From Candidatus Methanogranum gryphiswaldense (GTDB taxonomy: Archaea > Thermoplasmatota > Thermoplasmata > Methanomassiliicoccales > Methanomethylophilaceae), in assembly GCA_019262145.1 (NCBI GenBank), contig CP076745.1, positions 803,093-867,092 of the forward strand: a stretch of DNA of 64,000 nt, written 5' to 3'. The position numbers were made by a program, and so were the translations under genes. The notes below the pieces were generated by a model. The model was not told the DNA's origin, did no database searches, and saw only the letters and a list, made by a program, of their open reading frames with translations. How positions within the stretch are numbered: the stretch's first letter is position 1; every line of letters begins with the position of its first letter. Of the stretch, positions 43,677 to 51,329 are shown one piece after another.

Positions 43677-44710
43677 TCGTACATGCCCTTAACAGCATTG
43701 ACGATAGAACAAAGATTCTCATCTGTTGTATGCGGAGATACCCCGCATCCAGGTGCAATTATGTCAAATCCAGCATCAATTATCTTTGCCGTGACATTCC
43801 TGCATTCTGATTGAGTTCCCATGAGTAAAGGAGATACTGCTCCTATATTGCCCACCAAGATTGTTTTTCCGCCTATTCTCTCTACTGCAGTATAAGGGTC
43901 CACCTTTTCTTCTATGGAAAGACAATCGACACCCGTATTGACCATTTTTTCCAATATGGGCTCGGCATCTCCACAGATGTGAAGTGAGGAATTCGCACCT
44001 TTGACGTTGGACAAACATGTTCTTATGAATTGACCAGAGAATTTTTCGAACATGTCGGGCATTATGATATCTGGAGATCCGGCTCCCTCTGACATTTGGA
44101 TTATGTCCGCGCCCGCATCTGAGAGAGCTTGTACATACCCGCGACACAAAGGCTCTACCAATTTTACCCATTTTAACGATTCATCTGGTGCAATTATGGT
44201 ACCCATTATTAGATCCTCTATCGATACCAGATGACCTACAAGTGTAAGCGGTCCTGTTGTACCTGCTATCACTGGGTATTCTTCACCGTATTTTTTTGAC
44301 ATTATATCGATCGCATCGATCACAGTTCTTGGTCTGCCTTCTGAGATGAATTCTTCACTTCCGATGAAAAATGGGAATTGATTATTTTCTTCCAGGAGTC
44401 CTAATTTGTATGGATGGTCTTTCACCATGGGCGTTCTGTCCTTTTTACCCTTATCGATATTGCAGCCCAATCTTTCTGCCTCCACTGAAAGACAGAATGG
44501 AGCACGCACGGCTTCAAAACCAAACATTTCTGCAGCACTCGCTCCAAGAACAGACATCATCTCTGGATCATAATTGGCTTCAGGCCAAAATATGCCTTTT
44601 CTATCCATCTGCGACACTGTCACACTCTGTGTGAAAATAGCAACGGGAGGTCTATCATAAGATTCTCCGTTTATCGTGGAAAGAACACGTTCCCTTGGCG
44701 ATACGGTCAT
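43673..44710 (-). CDS. UroD/MtaA-family methylcobamide:coenzyme M methyltransferase-like protein
   Basis: A 345-residue TIM-barrel protein of the uroporphyrinogen decarboxylase superfamily, closest in pattern to MtaA/MtbA, which move a methyl group from a corrinoid protein to coenzyme M. Visible are TVSPRERVLSTINGESYDRP at the start and the zinc ligands HxC in LHICGDAEPILEK plus a distal Cys in APGCGVSPHTTDENL. A TATA about 28 bases upstream supports the ATG at 44710 (leaderless) over a TTG three codons earlier. No cognate corrinoid protein gene is adjacent, so the methyl donor is unknown. Confidence 0.85.
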   Translation of the reverse strand: MTVSPRERVLSTINGESYDRPPVAIFTQSVTVSQMDRKGIFWPEANYDPEMMSVLGASAAEMFGFEAVRAPFCLSVEAERLGCNIDKGKKDRTPMVKDHPYKLGLLEENNQFPFFIGSEEFISEGRPRTVIDAIDIMSKKYGEEYPVIAGTTGPLTLVGHLVSIEDLIMGTIIAPDESLKWVKLVEPLCRGYVQALSDAGADIIQMSEGAGSPDIIMPDMFEKFSGQFIRTCLSNVKGANSSLHICGDAEPILEKMVNTGVDCLSIEEKVDPYTAVERIGGKTILVGNIGAVSPLLMGTQSECRNVTAKIIDAGFDIIAPGCGVSPHTTDENLCSIVNAVKGMYD

Positions 44711-44775
44711 ATCAAACAAATGGACGTGTCAATATTTATCATATATCAGTGCATGCACACAAACCAATCGGTAAA

Positions 44776-44780
44776 GGAGG
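44776..44780 (+). promoter_or_regulatory. Ribosome-binding site fixing a TTG start
   Basis: AAAGGAGG with core GGAGG ends seven bases before TTG 44788. No in-frame ATG lies nearby, so this site decides the start of the first SMR gene. Confidence 0.6.
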
Positions 44781-44787
44781 AAATTCG

Positions 44788-45120
44788 TTGTATGATCTCA
44801 ATTTCATTATTTGGCTTATAATCGGAGGTCTTCTTGAACCGGTTTGGCTTCTTGCACTTAAAAAATCCAATAATTTCAAAAATAGAAAATACGCTATACT
44901 GGCACTTATTGTTATGTTTGCAAGTCCTCTTTGTTTATCGTTTGCAATGAAAGGGATCCCTGTCGGTATTGCGTATGCTGTGTGGACAGGGATCGGTGCG
45001 GTTTGTGCTGTCGGTCTTGGATCGTTGCTGTTCAAAGAAAAGATAACAAAACATATTGCATTTTACACCTTCCTTATAATATCTGGAACAGTAGGATTGA
45101 CATTGGTAGGTGGTCTTTGA
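44788..45120 (+). CDS. Small multidrug resistance (SMR) transporter subunit 1
   Basis: A 110-residue four-helix membrane protein of the SMR/DMT family. The conserved membrane Glu that binds protons and substrate is E17 (IIGGLLEPVWLLALK), and GIAYAVWTGIGAVCAVG (about 70-86) is the family helix-3 signature. It starts with TTG behind a strong GGAGG site; a longer frame to 44695 overlaps the divergent methyltransferase gene and is rejected. Its stop overlaps the ATG of a second SMR gene, so the two likely form a heterodimer. Confidence 0.88.
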   Translation: MYDLNFIIWLIIGGLLEPVWLLALKKSNNFKNRKYAILALIVMFASPLCLSFAMKGIPVGIAYAVWTGIGAVCAVGLGSLLFKEKITKHIAFYTFLIISGTVGLTLVGGL

Positions 45121-45479
45121 TGAACCCGTGGATGTATGTGATATTGGGTGGATTCTTTGAGACAGCTTGGGCAATAACTCTGAAGCTTTCAGATGGATTC
45201 ACCGAATGGTTATGGGTGGCACCTACGATAGCTCTTATTATTATCAGTACCTTTTTACTTAATAGGGGGTTGACAGCAAATCTTCCTGCTGGGTCTGCTT
45301 ATTCTGTATGGGTCGGGATCGGTGCAGTTGGAAGCCTAATCGCAGGGATTATGCTTTTTGACGAGTCGGTAACATTACTAAAAATATTATTTGTGATATC
45401 GATAATTGCAGGTGTCATTGGCATCGAGCATGAACATGGTAAAGAGTTTTCAAAGATCGTGGAAGAGATCAATAAATGA
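45120..45479 (+). CDS. SMR transporter subunit 2
   Basis: A 119-residue SMR protein with conserved Glu14 (YVILGGFFETAWAITLK) and SAYSVWVGIGAVGSLIAG in helix 3. It has a short charged C-terminal tail (EHEHGKEFSKIVEEINK) absent from subunit 1. ATGA overlap with subunit 1 implies coupled translation. Paired SMR genes typically encode antiparallel heterodimers exporting cationic compounds or guanidinium-like metabolites; the substrate here is unknown. Confidence 0.9.
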   Translation: MNPWMYVILGGFFETAWAITLKLSDGFTEWLWVAPTIALIIISTFLLNRGLTANLPAGSAYSVWVGIGAVGSLIAGIMLFDESVTLLKILFVISIIAGVIGIEHEHGKEFSKIVEEINK

Positions 45480-45490
45480 CCAGTAAACAA

Positions 45491-46927
45491 TTAATGTGAC
45501 CTATTGATCATATCTTGTTTGATATCCCATAATCTTTTTGACATATCCACATAATAGACATGCGGATTAGAGAAACGTTTGACCTCCTCCCAAAGAGTGT
45601 CAATCTGCTGAGCACAATACTCGCGTATCTCATCGAGGGAGGGCATATCATATACAAGTTCACCGTTTTTAAATATAGGAACCAAAAGTTCTTTCGCGCT
45701 GTAATCAACTAGAACCTTCTTTTTCCATGTAGCTTCAGGATCAAATATCTCGAGAGGCTTAGAATCGTCTATCGTTTCATCATAAACGCATATCTGATCT
45801 GCGATGGCCTTTCCGTCATTGTCAAATAACCTGTACAATTTTTTGAAATGAGGAGTCGTTATCTTATCAGTGTTGTCAGATATTTTGATCTTTGGAATAA
45901 CATTCCCGTGTTGATCTTCGATGGCCACAAGTTTGTAAACTCCATTGAACACGGGTTCACTGTGAGCTGTTATCAGATTATCTCCGACACCGAATACATC
46001 GATACATGCTCCCTGCTCGATGAGATCGCGTATCAACCATTCATCGAGAGCATTTGAAACAACTATTTTACAATCCTTGAGACCAGCCTCATCAAGCATT
46101 TGTCTTGCCCTGCATGTCAAAAAAGAAAAATCTCCAGAATCCAAACGGATCGCACATTTGGTTATACCTCTTGGAACCAATACTTCTTTGAAAGCCCTTA
46201 TTGCATTTGGAACGCCACTTTTGAGCGTGTTATATGTGTCTACAAGAAGTGTTGCATTTTCAGGATATATTTCACAGAACGCTTTGAAAGCATCCAATTC
46301 CGTATCGAACATCTGGACCCATGAATGGGCCATAGTTCCGCTTGCTGGCACTCCGTACCACTTATCTGTGACCGTGCAGGCGGTTGCACTGCAACCTGCA
46401 ATATAGGCGGCCCTTGCACCCAATATTGCCGCATCGGTGCCCTGAGCCCTTCTGGAACCAAATTCCAATACAGATCTTCCTTCGGCCGCTCTGACAATAC
46501 GATTTGCTTTTGTGGCGATAAGGGTCTGATGATTGATTGTCAGTAAAGAGAACGTCTCTAATATCTGCGCTTGAATGGCTGTGGCCCTGATAACCGCCAT
46601 TGGTTCTCCTGGAAAAACAGGCGTTCCTTCAGGAACTGCATACATATCTCCGGTAAAATGAAAATCATTTAGATAATTCAGGAATTTTTCTCCAAAGACA
46701 CCTTTAGAACGCAAAAATTGAACATCACTCTCGGAAAAACGTAGATTCTTGATGTAATCTATCAACTGTTCCAATCCGGCAGTAATAGCAAAACCACCTT
46801 TGTCAGGCACACGTCTGTAGAATATATCGAAATATACTATGCGATCCTGAAGACCTTTCTCCATGTAACCGTTTCCCATTGTATATTCGTAATAATCGCA
46901 AAGAAGCGATACGTTTCTGTCATTCAT
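45491..46927 (-). CDS. pncB: Nicotinate phosphoribosyltransferase
   Basis: A 478-residue type II phosphoribosyltransferase that makes nicotinate mononucleotide from nicotinate and PRPP in NAD salvage. Landmarks are CDYYEYTMGNGYMEKGL at the N-terminus, LEFGSRRAQGTDAAILGARA (about 155-174), HSWVQMFD and IRLDSGDFSFL. Length is within the family range. It stands alone and is convergent with the SMR genes. Confidence 0.92.
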   Translation of the reverse strand: MNDRNVSLLCDYYEYTMGNGYMEKGLQDRIVYFDIFYRRVPDKGGFAITAGLEQLIDYIKNLRFSESDVQFLRSKGVFGEKFLNYLNDFHFTGDMYAVPEGTPVFPGEPMAVIRATAIQAQILETFSLLTINHQTLIATKANRIVRAAEGRSVLEFGSRRAQGTDAAILGARAAYIAGCSATACTVTDKWYGVPASGTMAHSWVQMFDTELDAFKAFCEIYPENATLLVDTYNTLKSGVPNAIRAFKEVLVPRGITKCAIRLDSGDFSFLTCRARQMLDEAGLKDCKIVVSNALDEWLIRDLIEQGACIDVFGVGDNLITAHSEPVFNGVYKLVAIEDQHGNVIPKIKISDNTDKITTPHFKKLYRLFDNDGKAIADQICVYDETIDDSKPLEIFDPEATWKKKVLVDYSAKELLVPIFKNGELVYDMPSLDEIREYCAQQIDTLWEEVKRFSNPHVYYVDMSKRLWDIKQDMINRSH

Positions 46928-47095
46928 CTGACTGTGTATCTACTAATTGCTATAAGTATAACTCTCAGGCGTTCAATATTCCTCATTGAATTGGTAAAAA
47001 AAAATTTCATTATGGAACCAAATGCAATTTTAAGTAGTTTCACAACAAACTTACAGCACCGCAAGGGTTAATAAAAGAAAGATGTATCTTAGAGT

Positions 47096-48280
47096 ATGGA
47101 AGACAAGGCCGCGAAATCTTTTGTTATCGCGATATTGCTAATATCGCTTTTATTTCTCGGAACCTTGTATGCTTTGGAAAACAATGACGGGTCTGGTACT
47201 GTCAAATGGACACTCCAAAGCGGTGTTTATATCGATGAGGACAACGAATCAGGAAACATAATTTACGAATCAGACTATGACCTAGTTGTAAATACACAAA
47301 ATAATGGTCTTTTTCAAGGAACTTATGGTAAAATATCTGTTTCTGGTCAAATAAATGACGAGGAAATATGGTTTCAATTTCAATTTCCAACTATGACTAT
47401 TGAATTTCTAGGAGTTATATACAACGGTAATACGATGGTCGGGCAAGTTATCACTTGTACTGATTCGGATGTAATCACTGCTTACAACCTCATATACACG
47501 AACGATGGGTCAAATGTTTCTGTAGAATTCGAAGATATTGACGGATTATCTGCTCTTTGTGATAAAGCTGTAATGGCATATGGAAAAAATGAATTTGAAA
47601 ATGTATTAAACGATGATTCGAGGATCACTATAACAAATCAGATAGGTGGAGTATTTTACGGATCGATGGATCAGAACATTAACGGTGAGAAAACAGAAGT
47701 CGTATTTGTTGGCACATTGATACCTACGGAAGAAAATGGCGATTTTACGGCTGAATGTTGTGATATCAACGGAGAATACTGGTGTATGAATGTATACGGT
47801 GACGGAGAATGCATCACGATGACGGGATGTTTTGAGTCCAATTCTATTGAAACAAATGGCGCCCTTGTTACCGTTGAGCAAGTCTACTTTTTGGGCACTC
47901 CCGATTATTCCCTTATTCCAACACCGATTGAAATCGGGAATTCCGAATGGGTGGCAAGTGAGATCACCATTATGCATTCAAATGGAGATTATACAGAAGA
48001 GGATATCGATTGTTCGATAACGTTTTTCAATCAAGAAGACGAATTGATCTATGCTTACTTATGTCTTGGATCTACAGAGGAGACATCAATGGCAGCTTGC
48101 ATGACATATGATTTTTGTGATGCTGATTATTTCCTTGGTATGATGGACATGGGCAAATTACCCATATACATATATGGCGGTTTTATTGGTGATGATACAT
48201 TGGTACTTTACTTCAATACATCCGATGGAGATGACTACTACACGACTCAGATCGTTTTTGAAAATAAATCTACAATGTAA
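47096..48280 (+). CDS. Secreted or membrane-anchored protein of unknown function
   Basis: A 394-residue protein with an N-terminal hydrophobic anchor (SFVIAILLISLLFLGTLYAL, about 8-27) and an acidic, beta-rich extracytoplasmic part. Segments such as GLFQGTYGKISVSGQ and GVFYGSMDQNINGEK hint at repeated beta sheets. A CC and several Cys occur in the middle. No family is recognised. GTTAATAAAA about 27 bases upstream may be its TATA. It precedes the importer cluster but need not belong to it. Confidence 0.7.
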   Translation: MEDKAAKSFVIAILLISLLFLGTLYALENNDGSGTVKWTLQSGVYIDEDNESGNIIYESDYDLVVNTQNNGLFQGTYGKISVSGQINDEEIWFQFQFPTMTIEFLGVIYNGNTMVGQVITCTDSDVITAYNLIYTNDGSNVSVEFEDIDGLSALCDKAVMAYGKNEFENVLNDDSRITITNQIGGVFYGSMDQNINGEKTEVVFVGTLIPTEENGDFTAECCDINGEYWCMNVYGDGECITMTGCFESNSIETNGALVTVEQVYFLGTPDYSLIPTPIEIGNSEWVASEITIMHSNGDYTEEDIDCSITFFNQEDELIYAYLCLGSTEETSMAACMTYDFCDADYFLGMMDMGKLPIYIYGGFIGDDTLVLYFNTSDGDDYYTTQIVFENKSTM

Positions 48281-48288
48281 ATTGATAA

Positions 48289-49119
48289 TTACGATCTGGA
48301 TCGTGTTAATTTGCGTCCTACTCCCATTTTTTCTCTTATCTCCGACGTAAACATTCCCGCAATCACAAATCCATATACGATGAACATGCAGATCTCATCA
48401 ATTATCTCGAATACGTCTATCTCCATGGCTGAATCGATCATGTCTGAAATCGTAAGTAAGAATGATACCGTGAAGAAAACCACGATTATATACCACATCA
48501 AAACATCTAAACTTGATCCTACATTTCTTTTCATAGAACGAACCATGAATAATGAGAGAACTGTGGCGATAAGGGATAAGGCCATCGATAAAAGATCGTC
48601 GCCTATCTCTTCTCCATCAATTGTCAAGGAAAGAGCATCGGAGAAAACATCAATTAAAATTATTATCGTTGTTATGGTGATATATTCACATATTATCTCT
48701 ATTTTTGCTTCACGAGACCTATATATCAACACTCCGTCCCAGATCTCAATGAATCCCATTAACGTAGAAAAGATACAAATTATCAGTGTTCCTTTTAATT
48801 GTGGCCATATGGGTGGATCAGAGATTATGACGATCAAGAAAAGCAACGGAATGAACAATGACATTGCCCCAACAATAATTAACGCTAGGCCTGCATTTTT
48901 ATTGCTTTCGAAGATCTTCATGCAAACCGATATTATAATTAAAGTAAAAAAAATGTTACATGCATTCGGTATTTGCATAACTAGAAATTTGATTGAATAT
49001 TGTGATAATACATTAAATAATTCAAAAAATGTAAAATTAAAAATGGTCCAGGAACAAAAATCATATAAAATTAAAAATTTACTTTTCGTATCATTTTTGA
49101 TATTTTTTTTAGAATTCAT
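48289..49119 (-). CDS. Polytopic membrane protein of unknown function
   Basis: A 276-residue protein with about eight hydrophobic segments (for example AGLALIIVGAMSLFIPLLFL; VLMWYIIVVFFTVSFLLTI) and a basic C-terminus (KMGVGRKLTRSRS). An equally long open frame on the other strand lacks protein-like character. The ATG at 49119 follows GTGATT and is preferred to a GTG four codons upstream. It is convergent with the secreted-protein gene at 47096. No family is recognised. Confidence 0.65.
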   Translation of the reverse strand: MNSKKNIKNDTKSKFLILYDFCSWTIFNFTFFELFNVLSQYSIKFLVMQIPNACNIFFTLIIISVCMKIFESNKNAGLALIIVGAMSLFIPLLFLIVIISDPPIWPQLKGTLIICIFSTLMGFIEIWDGVLIYRSREAKIEIICEYITITTIIILIDVFSDALSLTIDGEEIGDDLLSMALSLIATVLSLFMVRSMKRNVGSSLDVLMWYIIVVFFTVSFLLTISDMIDSAMEIDVFEIIDEICMFIVYGFVIAGMFTSEIREKMGVGRKLTRSRS

Positions 49120-49220
49120 CTTCAAAATCACTAGTCAAATCAATTTGAATTAACGAAACAGATTTATAATGGCCAAATCCTTTTTGTAGTATTGGATGAA
49201 TACTCCAATAAGTGAGAATT

Positions 49221-49775
49221 ATGGAAGAAAAGAATAAGATTATCACATATGCTGTGGTCACCCTTGTTGTAGGTGTATTAATCGGTACAGCGGTAGGTTA
49301 CGCGGTATTCCACGAAGACAAGAATACCGATGATACGTACTATTACTATCTCTATTTTGGTGACAATAGTAGCGATAATGATTGGTACAGCGGAACAGGA
49401 TCCAATGCAGGTGATGCGTTCAGTAATGCAATGGATAAAGCTGGATTTGACTGGGACATAAGTGCATACGGATACATAGGCTCGATAAACGATATCGGTG
49501 AAACATCTGGATGGGCACTATACCAGTACCTTTACTCTGAATGCACATCGGCGGCAGCAGACAACAGTATATTGTATCCTGTCAACGACAGTTACGGATA
49601 TTATGCATCTTCCAACGGATGGAAGGTAATAAATGGATATGATGACGCTTCGATTGACTTCAAACTCTCAGAGATCTCATCATTTGTTTATTTCTTCTCT
49701 GTTTATCCTTCTGATTGGGATCCAGTGACACCATTGGATGATGATGGGTGGATGTCTACAGGGCCATTCAGCTGA
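49221..49775 (+). CDS. Secreted protein with DUF4430-like (transcobalamin C-terminal-like) domain
   Basis: A 184-residue protein with an N-terminal membrane anchor (IITYAVVTLVVGVLIGTAVG, about 6-25) and one extracellular domain. The pattern (YYYLYFGDNSSDNDWYSG, GDAFSNAMDKAGFDWDIS, GWALYQYLYSE, later GWKVINGYDDASIDFKLSE) resembles DUF4430 domains related to the C-terminus of transcobalamin. Relatives of it appear at the N-termini of the next two proteins. AGTGAG six bases upstream supports ATG 49221. A ligand-capture role is inferred. Confidence 0.65.
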   Translation: MEEKNKIITYAVVTLVVGVLIGTAVGYAVFHEDKNTDDTYYYYLYFGDNSSDNDWYSGTGSNAGDAFSNAMDKAGFDWDISAYGYIGSINDIGETSGWALYQYLYSECTSAAADNSILYPVNDSYGYYASSNGWKVINGYDDASIDFKLSEISSFVYFFSVYPSDWDPVTPLDDDGWMSTGPFS

Positions 49776-49783
49776 ATAAATAT

Positions 49784-49810
49784 TGCCTGGATGTTCATTA
49801 CACCCAGGCA
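49784..49810 (+). terminator. Hairpin after first DUF4430-like gene
   Basis: TGCCTGG (49784-49790) pairs with CCAGGCA (49804-49810), and the stem extends inward past one mismatch. It lies nine bases after the stop at 49775 and before the importer operon promoter (CAATTTATGATA, near 49817). Confidence 0.5.
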
Positions 49811-49859
49811 TTAAACAATTTATGATAGATCACAAACTATTACGACGAGGTGCAAAAAT

Positions 49860-51329
49860 TTGATAGGATTCTTGTCATTGGCCATATTCACAAACTCTCA
49901 TAAATCTGAGATAGATAATGGAAATTCCGTTCCAAAAGAAAATGGTATTAAAATAAAAAAAATGACCAGAATTGCTCGTATAAAAGTATTCCTTACCGTC
50001 ATAATAGTCCTATCTGGAATCTTTGTCACATTTGCGATGAACGGTGTAGGGTCCAATGCATATCAATCTCAAACCGAAGGAATCGTATTGGATTTTGGCA
50101 ATTATGATACTGTTTGGACCGATGCAGATTACAATGAGGTTTCTTCTGCGGTCGATCTTTTAGAATATGCGTGTGACGAAAACGGATATTCCTATACATT
50201 CAACGAAGAGGGTATTCTAACAGAGGTCAACGGAATCTCCAATTCAGACACTGTGATGTGGACACTATGGTATGTTACAAAAGGAAGCACAGAATTTACA
50301 GAATCAGAAAATTATTCCATTGACGCATCGAATTATTCAGGTACTGTTTGGGCATATTGCGAGGACGGCGAAGAACCTGCCGTGATCGTTGATGGTTCTG
50401 GAACATGCATATATGGCTATTCACAAGCCAATAGAATCGTTTCGTTATCGCCTTCAGCTACTGAAATTCTGGGTTCAATGGATGCCATCGATGCAGTTGT
50501 CGGTACCGATTATTATAGTGATTATCCTTCATCCGTTGTAGAAGGGAAAAGTGACGGCAGTATTTCTGTGGTGGGAACGTATACAGACCCTAGTTATGAA
50601 TCGATAATGAAAACATCACCGGACATGGTGATATGTGACAGTTCTCAATATAATCAGATACAAATGACCACTAAGATGCGTACATCTGACATAAATGCAG
50701 TACTTTTGTACGAGGGTGAAGACATCGAGACCATAATCAATAATATATTCATTGTCGGGATTGCAATAGGGTATGGAATCCGTGCCCAGAATGTAGTAAG
50801 CGATCTGGATTATGCTGTTGAAGAGATCGAGGAACTCTTAGAAAATGGAGAATATTCAGACATTGAAACGATGATCTCTCTTTCATCTGATGCTTCGCCT
50901 TATGTGGCTGGCAATTATACCTATGCTGATAACATATTGATCAACGTATGTGGGTTCAACATCTTTCATTCCATGAACGGATGGGTGCATATAAATTCAG
51001 AATACATTTCTGAATACAACCCTTCAGTCATAATAATATATTCATCAGAATATTCTGCAACACAGGCCGATTACGATCTTATGCTGTCCAATCTATCTGC
51101 AGAATGGAAAAGCACAGATGCGTACAAGTCCGGGGAGATCTATTTGTTCGCAGACGAACTTGGCGAAATGGCCCAGCGTGCCGGTCCGAGATTTGCACAA
51201 CTAATGGAAATAACAGCAAGGATATTGCATCCTGATGCCTTCGATGACGGTATAATCATACCGAAATATATTGGCGACAATTATGAGGACTATCTGACGA
51301 TCACAAAGAATCTGGGGTTCGATAGCTGA
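49860..51329 (+). CDS. ABC importer binding protein (BtuF/FecB-like) with N-terminal DUF4430-like domain
   Basis: A 489-residue membrane-anchored protein. After a hydrophobic segment (about 43-62), residues 75-175 form a DUF4430-like domain (IVLDFGNYDTVWTDADYNEV, MWTLWYVTKGSTEF). Residues 185-480 are a class III binding protein (NRIVSLSPSATEILGSMDAI, VVGTDYYSDYP, SPDMVICDSSQYNQ), as in cobamide and siderophore import. A TTG at 49860 has a TATA and a GAGGTG site upstream. ATG 49962 is the alternative and gives a more usual signal anchor. ATGA overlap with the next gene. Confidence 0.82.
   Translation: MIGFLSLAIFTNSHKSEIDNGNSVPKENGIKIKKMTRIARIKVFLTVIIVLSGIFVTFAMNGVGSNAYQSQTEGIVLDFGNYDTVWTDADYNEVSSAVDLLEYACDENGYSYTFNEEGILTEVNGISNSDTVMWTLWYVTKGSTEFTESENYSIDASNYSGTVWAYCEDGEEPAVIVDGSGTCIYGYSQANRIVSLSPSATEILGSMDAIDAVVGTDYYSDYPSSVVEGKSDGSISVVGTYTDPSYESIMKTSPDMVICDSSQYNQIQMTTKMRTSDINAVLLYEGEDIETIINNIFIVGIAIGYGIRAQNVVSDLDYAVEEIEELLENGEYSDIETMISLSSDASPYVAGNYTYADNILINVCGFNIFHSMNGWVHINSEYISEYNPSVIIIYSSEYSATQADYDLMLSNLSAEWKSTDAYKSGEIYLFADELGEMAQRAGPRFAQLMEITARILHPDAFDDGIIIPKYIGDNYEDYLTITKNLGFDS

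Noticed and set aside
48311-49153. Long plus-strand open frame opposite the membrane protein gene
   Set aside because: It has poor protein character (long Ser/Ile/Thr/Lys runs), no promoter or ribosome-binding site, and mirrors a minus-strand frame with clear membrane helices.
49776-49859. Cobalamin riboswitch before the importer operon
   Set aside because: Only about 84 bases with a terminator-like hairpin and a TATA box; no B12-box-like or multi-stem structure is visible.
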